Positions 54,667-63,843 of a stretch of DNA of 64,000 bases are shown here, piece after piece. The notes under the pieces are model-generated. The model had not been told where the DNA came from, searched no databases, and worked only from the letters and a program-made list of their open reading frames with translations. The translations under genes and the position numbers were made by a program. Origin of the DNA: JBDSSS01 sp963764195. GTDB taxonomy: Bacteria > Actinomycetota > Actinomycetes > Actinomycetales > Dermatophilaceae. The first letter of the stretch is position 1, and each line of letters begins with the position of its first letter. The stretch is taken from the NCBI GenBank assembly GCA_963764195.1, contig CAVXRG010000007.1, positions 153,445 through 217,444 of the forward strand, given 5' to 3'.

Positions 54667-57099
54667 GTGACGACATCTGCGACGGGGACGACGACCCGGG
54701 AGACCGGCCTGACGAGCGGCGAGGTCGTCGAGCTGACCCGCCGCGGCGCGGTGAACCGGCTCGACGAGCGGACGTCGCGCTCGCTCGGGGAGATCTTCCG
54801 GGCCAACGTGCTGACCCGCTTCAACGCGATCCTCGGCGCGCTGTTCGTCCTCGTGATGGCGACCGGCTCGTTCGCGGACGGGCTCTTCGGCCTCATCCTC
54901 GTCGCCAACTCGACGATCGGCATCGCGCAGGAGTACCTGGCCAAGCGCAAGCTCGACCGGCTCGCGCTGCTCAACGCCCCGACGACCCGGGTCGTGCGGG
55001 ACGGCGAGGTACAGGTCATCGCGACGACCGACGTCGTGCTCGGCGACCTCATCGAGCTGCGCGCCGGCGACGAGGTCCCCGCCGACGGGAGCCTGCTCAG
55101 CTCGGCCGGGCTCGAGCTCAACGAGGCCAACCTCACCGGCGAGTCCGACCCGGTCGCGCACCCCCCGGGCGAGGCGATCATGTCGGGCACGAGCGTCGTG
55201 GCGGGCTCGGGACGCTACGTCGCGAGGGCCGTCGGTGCTGATGCCTACGTCAACAAGATCGCGGCGGACGCCCGCAAGTTCACCCGCACCCGGTCCGAGA
55301 TCCAGGACTCGATCAACACGCTGCTGAAGTACATCACCTGGGTCATCGTCGTGGCCCTGCCCATCGCGATCTTCTCGCAGTGGCGATCGGTCGGCGACCA
55401 GGGTTGGCAGGAGGTCGTCATCCGCGCGGCCGCCGGGGTCGTCGGCCTCGTGCCCGAGGGCCTCGTGCTGCTCACGTCGGTCGCGTTCCTGCTGTCCGCC
55501 GTCCAGCTGACCCGTCGGCAGGTGCTCGTCCAGCAGCTTCCCGCGGTCGAGGGCCTGGCCCGGGTCGACGTCGTCTGTCTCGACAAGACCGGCACCCTGA
55601 CCGCGGGCGAGATCGCCTACGAGCAGACGCACGTCCTGCCCGGCGCGGACGCCGACGAGGTCGCCGCCGCGCTCGGCGCCCTCGCCGACGACCCCAACGC
55701 CAACGCCACCCTGACCGCCGTCGCCACGGCCCTGCCCTCCCCCGGGTGGGCGCGCACCTCCGGCATCCCGTTCAACTCCGCCCGCAAGTGGAGCGCCGCC
55801 GAGTTCGAGAAGCACGCGACGTGGGTGCTCGGCGCCCCGGAGATGCTCATCGGCGACGGCGACGGCGGCGACGACGACGACGACGCCGGACTCCGGGCGC
55901 AGGTCGCGCGGCTCGCCGGCTCGGGCCGGCGCGTGGTGCTCCTCGCTCGGTCCGAGCAGCACCTGCCCGAGCCCGTCCTGCCCGCCGACCTCGCCCCCGT
56001 CGCTCTCGTCACCCTCACCGAGCAGGTCCGGCCCGACGCCGCCGAGACGCTCGCCTACTTCGCCGCCCAGGGCGTCGCGATCAAGGTCATCTCCGGTGAC
56101 AACCCGGTCACCGTCGCGGCCGTCGCGCGCAGCGTCGGGCTCGACGCCGGCGAGGCGGTGGACGCCCGGACCCTGCCCGACGACCAGGACGCCCTGCGCG
56201 AGGTCCTCGCCCGGACGACGGTCTTCGGCCGGGTCACGCCCGAGCAGAAGCGCGCCTTCGTCCACGCCCTGCAGGCCGACGGTCACGTCGTCGCGATGAC
56301 CGGCGACGGCGTCAACGACGCCCTCGCCCTCAAGGACGCGGACATCGGCGTCGCCATGGGCAGTGGAGCGCAGGCGACGAAGGCCGTCGCCGAGATCGTG
56401 CTGCTCGACGGGAGGTTCTCGCACCTGCCCGACGTGCTCGCCGAGGGCCGGCGCGTCATCGGCAACGTCGAGCGGGTCGCCAACCTCTTCGTGGCCAAGA
56501 ACGCGATGAGCCTCGTCGCGATCCTCGCCGTGGCCTTCGCGTCGCTGCCGTTCCCCTTCCTCCCGCGCCACCTCACCCTCGTCTCCACGGTGACGATCGG
56601 CATCCCCGCCTTCGTCCTCGCGCTCGGGCCCAACAAGCGCCGCTACCTGCCCGGTTTCCTCGGTCGGATCCTGCGTTTCGCCGTGCCGGCCGGGGCCATC
56701 GCCGGCCTGTCCGTCATCGCCTCCTACCTCATCGCGGGGCGCGGCTACGGCGTCGCCCCCCAGGACTTCGGGGCGCAGTGCGCCGTCGAGAAGGGCGCGG
56801 CGACCGTCGCCGACGTCGCCTGCGTCCGACCCGGCACCGGTGCGACGATGACCCTGCTCGTCGTCTTCTTCTGGATCCTCGTCACGCTCTCGAGGCCGCT
56901 GCGGGTGTGGAAGCTGGCCCTCATCGCCTCCATGGTGGCGATCGCCGGGCTCGCCTTCGCGCTGCCGCTCGGCCGCACCTTCTTCTCCTTCGACGCCCCG
57001 TGGGGCCTGGTCTGGCCGTCCCTGCTCGTCGGTCTCGTGGGCGCCGCCGCCGTCGAGGTCCTCCACCGCTTTTTGGACCGTCGCCGGCCGCGGGCCTAA
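54667..57099 (+). CDS. P-type ATPase, CtpE-like (cation-translocating)
   Basis: 810 aa. Phosphorylation motif CLDKTGTLT (~306), dephosphorylation motif TGES (LTGESDP), VPEGLVLL in helix M4 (ion-binding PEG), hinge GDGVND, and eight to ten membrane helices. Closest by pattern to the mycobacterial CtpE calcium/cation ATPases; the P-type IX/unclassified HAD_IC group. An acidic run (DGDGGDDDDDAG) sits in the nucleotide domain. CACACT ends 6 nt before GTG 54667. Divergent from the malic enzyme (201-bp gap). Confidence 0.9.
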   Translation: MTTSATGTTTRETGLTSGEVVELTRRGAVNRLDERTSRSLGEIFRANVLTRFNAILGALFVLVMATGSFADGLFGLILVANSTIGIAQEYLAKRKLDRLALLNAPTTRVVRDGEVQVIATTDVVLGDLIELRAGDEVPADGSLLSSAGLELNEANLTGESDPVAHPPGEAIMSGTSVVAGSGRYVARAVGADAYVNKIAADARKFTRTRSEIQDSINTLLKYITWVIVVALPIAIFSQWRSVGDQGWQEVVIRAAAGVVGLVPEGLVLLTSVAFLLSAVQLTRRQVLVQQLPAVEGLARVDVVCLDKTGTLTAGEIAYEQTHVLPGADADEVAAALGALADDPNANATLTAVATALPSPGWARTSGIPFNSARKWSAAEFEKHATWVLGAPEMLIGDGDGGDDDDDAGLRAQVARLAGSGRRVVLLARSEQHLPEPVLPADLAPVALVTLTEQVRPDAAETLAYFAAQGVAIKVISGDNPVTVAAVARSVGLDAGEAVDARTLPDDQDALREVLARTTVFGRVTPEQKRAFVHALQADGHVVAMTGDGVNDALALKDADIGVAMGSGAQATKAVAEIVLLDGRFSHLPDVLAEGRRVIGNVERVANLFVAKNAMSLVAILAVAFASLPFPFLPRHLTLVSTVTIGIPAFVLALGPNKRRYLPGFLGRILRFAVPAGAIAGLSVIASYLIAGRGYGVAPQDFGAQCAVEKGAATVADVACVRPGTGATMTLLVVFFWILVTLSRPLRVWKLALIASMVAIAGLAFALPLGRTFFSFDAPWGLVWPSLLVGLVGAAAVEVLHRFLDRRRPRA

Positions 57100-57122
57100 A
57101 CTGCACCCAGCACAGGGCTCTG

Positions 57123-57149
57123 GCGTGCCTGTTGGGTGGGAAGGCACGC
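57123..57149. terminator. Hairpin after the P-type ATPase
   Basis: GCGTGCCT (57123-57130) and AGGCACGC (57142-57149) pair perfectly with an 11-nt loop. It separates the ATPase from the next MFS gene. Confidence 0.55.
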
Positions 57150-57195
57150 ACCCGCTCCGTCCACCCCTGAGTGGTCGCCGTCCCGGAAGCAGCCC

Positions 57196-58431
57196 GTGTC
57201 ACCCCTCACCTCCTACCGACGTCTCGTCGGACTGGCCGGTCGCACGTATGTCGTGATCGCCTTCCTCGCCCGCCTACCCCTCGCCATGAGCCAGCTCGGC
57301 GTCCTGCTCCTCGTTGCCGGCACGACGGGCAGCTACGGAGCCGGCGGCGCCTGCGCCGGGTCCCTCGCCGTCGCCAACGCCGTCGGGGCACCGCTCTGGG
57401 GTGGCCGCGCCGACCGGGCCGGCCAGCGTCGGGTCGTCGCCCTGCAGTCCCTGGCGGGTGCCCTCGCCCTCGTCGGTCTCCTCGCCGTCGTCGCAGCGGG
57501 TCTGCCGTGGGGCGTCGCCGCGGTGGCGAGCGCCCTCGCGGGCCTGCTCATGCCGCAGATCGGCCCCCTCGCGCGGGTCCGCTGGCGCCCGATCACGGCG
57601 CGGACCGGCGCCCACCAGCCCCGTCTCGTCGATGCCGCCTTCTCCTACGAGGGCGCGGCCGACGAGGCGTCGTTCGTGCTCGGCCCGGCCCTCGTCGGGC
57701 TGGGCGTGTCCCTGGCCAGCCCGTCGACCGCCCTGGCCGCCGCGGCAGTCGGCCTCGGCGTCTTCGGCACGTGGTTCGCGCTGCACGACTCCGCGGTCCT
57801 CACCCATGCCGCCAACGCCGGCCACCGCGGCGCGGGCGGACGGCTGCTCACCCCCGCCCTGCTCTTGCTCTGCGTCTCCCAGCTGCTCATCGGCGCGATC
57901 TTCGGGTCGGTCCAGACGGGCACCTCGGTCCTCGCGACCGCGGCGGGCGCCCCGGGCGTGACCGGTTACCTGCACGCCCTGCTCGGCATCGGCAGCGTCG
58001 CGGCCGGCCTCGCCGTGGCCGGCCTGCCCGCCTCCGTGGCCCTGCCGCGCCGGCTGCGCTGGTTCGCCGCCGGCCTGCTCCTGCTCTCGGCGCCGCTGCT
58101 GCTCGTCGGGTCGATCCCCGCCCTCGTCCCGGTGCTCCTCGTCCTCGGCTGCAGCGTCGCCCCCTACATGATCACGACCTTCACCCTGGGCGAGCGGATC
58201 ACCCCGCCGTCGCGGACCGGCGCGGCGATGACCCTCCTCGCCTCCGCGACGGGGCTCGGCTACGCGGTCGGGGCCGCGGTGTCCGGGCGGCTCGCCGACT
58301 GGGGTGGCGTCAGCCCGGCGTATGCCGTGACGGTGGCCGCCGCTGCCCTCGCGCTCGTCGTGTCGTGGGGCGGCGGCTCCCTGCTCGGCCGGGCCGAGCG
58401 GTCGGTCCCGGCTCCGACCGCCGTGAGCTGA
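57196..58431 (+). CDS. MFS-type membrane transporter
   Basis: 411 aa with about 12 hydrophobic segments. GGRADRAGQRRV is motif A; ALLGIGSVAAGLAVAGLP and FTLGERITPPSRTGAAMTLLASATGLGYAVGAAVSGRLAD-type C-half typical of MFS_1. GTG 57196 gives MSPLTSYRRLVGLAGRTYV; an in-frame GTG at 57136 overlaps the terminator hairpin and is unlikely. Substrate unknown. Confidence 0.85.
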   Translation: MSPLTSYRRLVGLAGRTYVVIAFLARLPLAMSQLGVLLLVAGTTGSYGAGGACAGSLAVANAVGAPLWGGRADRAGQRRVVALQSLAGALALVGLLAVVAAGLPWGVAAVASALAGLLMPQIGPLARVRWRPITARTGAHQPRLVDAAFSYEGAADEASFVLGPALVGLGVSLASPSTALAAAAVGLGVFGTWFALHDSAVLTHAANAGHRGAGGRLLTPALLLLCVSQLLIGAIFGSVQTGTSVLATAAGAPGVTGYLHALLGIGSVAAGLAVAGLPASVALPRRLRWFAAGLLLLSAPLLLVGSIPALVPVLLVLGCSVAPYMITTFTLGERITPPSRTGAAMTLLASATGLGYAVGAAVSGRLADWGGVSPAYAVTVAAAALALVVSWGGGSLLGRAERSVPAPTAVS

Positions 58432-58453
58432 CTGACGGGAGAACGACCCGCGG

Positions 58454-59104
58454 TCACCACCACGGTCCCCCGATGACGACGTCGTGCTTGCGCCTGCCCT
58501 GCCGCGCGTCCGAGAGCAACCGCTCGACCTGGTCCGCTCCGAAGCGCCCCGAGGCCGTCCACCCGGATCCCGTCGCCACGACGGACCCCTTGCGGGTCGA
58601 CACCCTCGTGAAGGCTCCGGAGACGACGGCGAGCACGTGGTCGTCGAACTCGTCGAGCAGCGCCTCCGAACCCTGGTCGCAGGCGTCGCACCCGCACTGA
58701 GGCAGCCTGATGCTCACCGTCGCCGGGTCACCGGGCGCCACCGCGACGACGGCGTCCGGCACCGCGTCGATGCTGCGGTAGGCGAAGGCGAGCGGCACGG
58801 CGCCGGGTCGGACCGGGGCCAGTCGGACGGTTCGCTCGAACTCATCGGCCGCGCTCTCCCCGTGCACGGGCCCCTCGTCCTCACGCGCGACGGCGAGGCC
58901 GGCTTCGGTCAGCACCTCCACCCAGGCCCGCGCCCGGGCCGCGACCACGAGGTACCGGCCCGGGTCGAGGCAGCGGGAGTACTCCTCCTCGCGCGGGCGG
59001 GTGTCACCCGGGTGCGGGTTCGGCCACGACGACAGCTCGGCGGCAGTCACGGCATACCGCGCGGCGACGGCCTCGAGCAGGGCAGATCCCCGGTCGGGTG
59101 TCAC
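58454..59104 (-). CDS. DUF6226 family protein
   Basis: 216 aa. Near the C-terminus the cysteine motif CGCDACDQGSEALLDEFD is followed by VVSGAFT and GWTASGRF, which I recognise as the DUF6226 pattern. The N-terminal half has an E/R-rich helix (PREEEYSRCLDPGRYLVVAARARAW). No catalytic assignment; the Cys cluster could bind a metal. GTG overlaps the DUF1003 stop. Confidence 0.72.
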   Translation of the reverse strand: MTPDRGSALLEAVAARYAVTAAELSSWPNPHPGDTRPREEEYSRCLDPGRYLVVAARARAWVEVLTEAGLAVAREDEGPVHGESAADEFERTVRLAPVRPGAVPLAFAYRSIDAVPDAVVAVAPGDPATVSIRLPQCGCDACDQGSEALLDEFDDHVLAVVSGAFTRVSTRKGSVVATGSGWTASGRFGADQVERLLSDARQGRRKHDVVIGGPWW

Positions 59105-59520
59105 GGCGCGTCCGGGGTCGGGGGCAGCTCGTTGACGATCCGGCGGTGCAGCTCGGTCGTCAGGGTGTGGATCTGCCGGGTCAGCTCGGTGTTCGTCTTG
59201 AGCTCGAGCTCTGACTCGACGAAATCGTGCTCCGCCTTGGCCTGCTGGAAGGCGGACTGACGGTTCTGACCGATCATGACGAAGGTCGACAGGAAGATCG
59301 CCTCGAGCGAGACGACGAGGGTCAGCGTCGGCCACGGGCTCTTCTCGACGAGAAGCATCCAGACCAGGAACACGCCCGCGTGGAGGTAGAAGAAGCTCAT
59401 CGATCCCGCGAACGCCGTGATGGCATCGGCGATGCGCAGCTGGGTCTTCGCTGCGCGGTGCGCCTGCTGAGCGACGACCGCCGGGTGCCGAGGGGCGCGG
59501 GTGGAGAAGGACGGGATCAT
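59101..59520 (-). CDS. DUF1003 family membrane protein
   Basis: 139 aa. Two membrane helices (about 34-54 and 66-85) with the family block SLEAIFLSTFVMIGQNRQS, and a C-terminal helical tail AEHDFVESELELKTNTEL. DUF1003 proteins are small cytoplasmic-membrane proteins of unknown role. Starts an operon with the DUF6226 gene (GTGA overlap). Confidence 0.87.
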   Translation of the reverse strand: MIPSFSTRAPRHPAVVAQQAHRAAKTQLRIADAITAFAGSMSFFYLHAGVFLVWMLLVEKSPWPTLTLVVSLEAIFLSTFVMIGQNRQSAFQQAKAEHDFVESELELKTNTELTRQIHTLTTELHRRIVNELPPTPDAP

Positions 59521-59946
59521 GGAGGCTCCTGGTCGGGTGGCGTCGGGTGGCGTCGGGAACGCGAGGGGCGCCCTTGGGCCCGAGTGTCCTGCGGCCTCGA
59601 AGAGCAGTGCAAGCGCGGCGGATGCGTCGGCGCCGGGCGCTCACACGCTGACGGCCCTGCCGGCGCATCCGGCGTCTTCATCCATGAGCAGGGGCGCCCA
59701 GCAATACCCCGCTCGACTGGGGGATCTGCTGGCGTCCGGGTGGCAATGGCACCGAGGCGCCGCCCGTCCTCGCCCGCTGCGAAGTCAGCAAGTCGTGGAC
59801 CCGCTGCATTCCGCCCACAATGACGTGAGTCCAAGCATCGGCAATGGGATCGGGTCGAGCGATCCCCTGCCCAGAGATCTCGATGCGAGTCGGGCCGGCG
59901 GCTGCGCTGGGAAAGAGGAGCGGCTCGGGCGATAGAGTCTCTGTTC
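59521..59946. other. Boundary region with no supported gene; composition change
   Basis: Directly upstream of the DUF1003 start is a repeated GGTGGCGTCGG (59535-59556). From about 59.7 kb onward the sequence becomes less GC-rich and third positions more mixed. The minus strand is open over 59.7-59.95 kb (reads e.g. ISGQGIARPDPIADAW) but lacks a start, so I do not call it. No tRNA, direct repeat or integrase marking an insertion end is visible. TAGAGT at 59933-59938 is a possible -10. Confidence 0.5.
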
Positions 59947-60003
59947 ATGCAAGGATGCAAGGTGGCGTCGCTCGGAGCACCATCGCCGGTCCGCGACCGC
60001 TGA
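59947..60003 (+). CDS. Possible 18-codon leader ORF of the NTPase gene
   Basis: ATG 59947, 8 nt after TAGAGT, would start a leaderless message encoding MQGCKVASLGAPSPVRDR. Its TGA (60001-60003) overlaps the ATG 60003 of the NTPase gene (TGATG), an arrangement suiting translational coupling. An in-frame ATG of the large gene at 59955 is the alternative, and then no leader exists. Confidence 0.3.
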   Translation: MQGCKVASLGAPSPVRDR

Positions 60004-62908
60004 TGGCCGCTCCGGACTTCGGACCGTTCACTGTATCGCCCGAGCGCGTTGCCCTCTTAGGAAACGCGTTCACCCCCTTCGTCAATCGGCTGTTGACGTC
60101 GGAAGCCGAAGCCGCCGGCCTCGCGGGCACCTCTCTCCGCACGACCCATCGCGACAACATCAGCGATGAGGGCGTCGATGCCGAACTGGATTCCGAGGTC
60201 GCAACTGACTGGATTCCAGCCGGAGAGAGCGCGTGGCAATTCAAGGCAGGTGATCTGGGGCCAGCCGACTGCAAGGCTGAGCTCAGGGGTGCCACGTTCG
60301 CGCAAGAGATTCTCCGACGCGGAGGCCAGTACCGCCTAGTCTTGGGCGCCTCGTTGACTGCCAAGAAGCTGGACAAGCGCCGTGCGGCACTGCTCGAGGA
60401 AGCAGCGGCGCTCGACCTCACGGTTGACAGTAAGTCGATACAGGTACTTCATGCAGACTCACTCGCGACGTGGGCAGAGTCATTTCCGGCGCTGGCGGTC
60501 TGGCCAGGCTTGGGTAGCAACGGAGACGGCACGTTGACGTTCGAAGATTGGGCCGCCTCGAACCGCCACACCGCAACGTTCGTCGAGTCCGCGGAGCGCA
60601 CAGCCATTCAGCACTCCATCCGCGGACTGGCCGCCGGCGCCCAAACGCTGGACCTTCGCGTCACCGGAGTCAGCGGGCTAGGCAAGACCCGACTCGCGTT
60701 GGAGACTTTCCGCGGTTCGGGCATGGAACCATTGGTCGTCTACCTGAAGGCCGTAGCCACCCCGCACACGGTGCTAACGCATCTCATGGCACAAGGCCGA
60801 ACTGCCATTGTGGTTGTTGACGAGTGCACCCGGGACCAGCACAAATCCTTGGCCGAGATGATCCCAGCGGGTAGTGGGCTTCGGATGATCACGATCGGCG
60901 AACCGGACTCACAGGGCGGCCTCCCAGCACCGATTTACGCCTTGGCGCCATTCGATGGCGACGCGATGGACGCGGTCATCGCGCGCAACCAACCGAGCTT
61001 GGGGCCCGAACTTCGGCGCGTGCTCGTCGAGACCTCCGGGGGCAACATCGGCTTTGCTCTCTATCTGGCGCAACTGGTCGCTCAGAACCCTGACGCCCGG
61101 ACCGCGGACCTGGTGAACCCCGAAGCGATTAGGCAGTTCGTCAGTCAGTCACTGCCGACGGGTTCGGCTTTTTTAGCCTGTAGCGTGCTGGCGCTGTTCT
61201 CCAGAGTCGGGTACGACGCTGAACTTGCCACCGAACTTGAGTTGTTGGCCGAGACTTTCGGATTCACCGCCAATGACTTGAGGACTGCTGCGCGTAGGTT
61301 GACCGAGGCGGGATTGCTGAGCAGTCATGGACGCTACCGCGCCGTCACCCCTCACCCGATGGCGGTGTTCTTGGCGACGGCTGCCTGGGAAGAGTACGGC
61401 GATCGGATCGTTCGCGACCTGCTCCCCAAGCTTGACCCGAGTATGAGCAGTCGGTTGTTCCGGCGTCGCCGCCGAGATCGGCGCGCTCGAGCCGACCCAC
61501 TCAGCGGTCGTGCGCCTCTTGAACGATGACGGCCCGTTCGCGTCCCTCGAAGTGATCGAGCGCGCCGGCTCCTCCAATCTACTTACCGAGCTCGCCGTTA
61601 TGGCGCCGCGGGACGTCAGTCGCAAGCTCACCACCATGCTCGCCGACGCCGATGAGGACGAGCTGCGCGCCCGCACATCGATCCGCCGGGGTATGGTCTG
61701 GACGCTCGGGAAGCTCGCGTGGCACGCCTACACGTTCGAAGAGGCCGCCGACGCGCTGTTGCGACTCGCGCTGGCCGAGAACGAGACCTGGTCTAACAAC
61801 GCCACCGGGACCTGGGTGGAGCTGTTCGGGTCGATGCTTCCAGGGACCGCGGCCAAACCGCTGCAGCGACTCCGCTACCTCGGTCAGGCCGTCGTCAGCG
61901 ATGACCCCAGGGTCCGATCGCTTGCGGTCCGAGCCAGCGCCCAGGCATTGAGCACCTATCGAGTCGATCATGGTCTCGGGCGAGCTCCAGGGCGGCCTTC
62001 TCGTCGAGGGGCGGGGCCAGCCCAAAACCTGGGACGAGGTCGACACCTACCGCACGACCGCCTTGGACTACCTCGCCGCACTCGCCGTGGACAACGCACC
62101 CGATGTCCGAGCCGAAGCGATCGACAAACTAGTGTCAACCATCCACCCGCTCCTCGAGCACGAGTCGCTGCGCGACGACCTCGACGAGCATTCTCGTCGG
62201 CCTCAACGGACCAGCTTTGCAGCGTTCGCGCCTCGAGCTGGAGGACCTCAGCAACCTGTTCGGTCGGGTCGAGCAGTACTCGGCAAGTGTTGAGGATGCG
62301 GACGACGTGGACACCGCGGCCCGTCGCGCAGGTGTCGAGGCGATGCAGCGGGCCTTCCCGGAACCCACCCCGATTGAGGAGCTGTGGATCGCGTCGCACC
62401 TGCGTGGCTGGGACGTCGATAGCGCCGCGACCCAAGACCGGCTCCTGCAGATCGCGGGCCGGCTGGAGACTCCGTCGAGGCGATCTTCGGTCTCCTCGAC
62501 GCTGGCGAGCAGGTGCCCGCGGCGTTCGACCTCGGCAAGTCCTTGTCCCAGCTCGCCGGCGATCGCACGCAAGTCGAAGAGCGCCTGGCACACCTGTCAG
62601 GTGAAGACGGCGCCTGGCTCCTGGTGGGCTATCTGTGGGGGCGTATCGAGTCAGGCACCGAGAGCGCCTACGACGACTTCCTCGACGAAGGCGCCGGAAG
62701 AGCGTTGACCCCCGCCCAGCGCCTCGCACTCACCGCACGAGGTCCGAGGACCGACACCGCGATCCAGCGAGCGAACGCGCTTTCGGCCGATCGGCCCGTC
62801 GTGGAGGCGGTCAGAAACCTCTTCGGGCTGCGCCGCGACATGACGCTCTCGGAACTTGCCGGCTGGCTCGCCGAACTGATCCCCCGCGTTGGCAGCCAAG
62901 AGGACTAA
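60003..62908 (+). pseudogene. PD-(D/E)xK-like nuclease / STAND-like NTPase, frameshifted (candidate anti-phage protein)
   Basis: Intact frame 60003 to about 61460 (~485 codons): N-terminal SDEGVDAEL and WQFKAG fit a Mrr-like D...QxK nuclease core (~57-83); then P-loop GVSGLGKT (~222-229) and Walker B VVVDEC (~270), with winged-helix-like residues after. The homologous reading then shifts: +1 near 61460 (to GVAAEIGALEP...), +1 near 61963 (SIMVSGELQGG), +1 near 62189 (ILVGLNGPALQ), -1 near 62468 (DSVEAIFGLLD), ending VGSQED at 62908. Undoing these gives one 967-residue protein with a helical, HEAT-like C-terminal half. As written the frame stops at 61529. Likely defence function by architecture; this copy is decayed or mis-sequenced. 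ATG 59955 is an alternative start. Confidence 0.7.
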
Positions 62909-63757
62909 GGTAATCTTGGACTTCATCAACTTGTCGCTGCACCGTCGCGAGGGCAACGAGCCAGAGCTCGAGGAGTTGTGGGAACCGCTACTGCGCCTCC
63001 GCTCGGCCTTCCCGGCACTCGGCAGTCAGACCTGGGCCGGGGGCCAGCTCGGCATCCGCGCCGCCCGCAGTCGCCCCGTCGAAGTCACCGCGGTCGTGCT
63101 TGAACTGGTTGACCAAGACGCGCTGCGTTTGTACACGACCGACGAAGGCGCAGTCCTCAAGGTCGCCGTTCAGTCAGGCGGCGCGGAGGCGTGGGCACTT
63201 CTGATGAACGCGTTCAGGCAGGAAATTGGAAACTCAAGTTGGGCGTCGATGGATGGTTTGGGGGCCTCGCCGGCCTGAACGACATCCGCGCCTGGGTCGG
63301 TGACGACTTGCACCGGGCACGGGCGGTCGCCTCCGTGTCAACGGCAGGCGAGGCCTCGGAGATGCATGAGGTGGCGTTCTACTTGCTTTCGGACTTCCCG
63401 GAAGACCGCCGCATCGAGTCGTCCCTCTATAGCGAGTTCGTCAGCGGCTTGTGGACTGGCAACGAATCCGCCCGAATCAAGAGGCAGATCGCGCTCCTCG
63501 AAGGATGGAACCGGGCACACGTTGGTGTCGCTGGTGTGACTCACTGGTGCAACGGTGTCCTCGATTCGCTTAGGACGCGGCTCGCGACGGTGCTCCAGGA
63601 AGAGGCCGAAGAGCGACTGGCACTGACGGCTGGCTGGCGCGCTGGCGGTGAGTTTGTAGCTTGTCCGGCGCGGCGCGGCGCGGCCGGCCGAGCCGCCAAC
63701 TTCACGGTCGACGGCGGCGCAACCGCATCTGCCGTCATCGAAGCGCTCGATCGATGA
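62889..63757 (+). pseudogene. Unidentified protein or continuation of the NTPase, frameshifted
   Basis: Frame from TTG 62889 reads KVILDFINLSLHRREGNEPELEELW and runs to ~63225, then continues after a 1-nt change (near 63222) as NWKLKLGVDGWFGGLAGLNDIRAWVG to a stop at 63757, about 289 residues in all. It overlaps the previous stop by 20 nt, has no ribosome site, and one more 1-nt change near 62900 would fuse it to the NTPase, giving ~1250 residues. Content: mixed alpha/beta, GDDLHRARAVASVST, FYLLSDFPEDRRIE. No family recognised. Confidence 0.5.
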
Positions 63758-63843
63758 GTCTTTCCGCCGCCTGCTGGGCGCGTGCGTCTCGCCCACATGC
63801 CGATGAGCACTAGTTGGTCCGGCCAAGTAACTAGACTCGCTGC

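Noticed and set aside
53026..57147. A 1373-codon open frame on the minus strand continuing through the P-type ATPase region
   Set aside because: Only the malic-enzyme part (to 54465) is real; the rest is antisense to an intact P-type ATPase and is Arg/Gly/Asp/His low-complexity, a high-GC artefact.
59517..59960. Minus-strand open frame in the island boundary
   Set aside because: No start codon with ribosome site, no recognisable domain, and Arg/Ser/Pro-rich alternatives in all frames.
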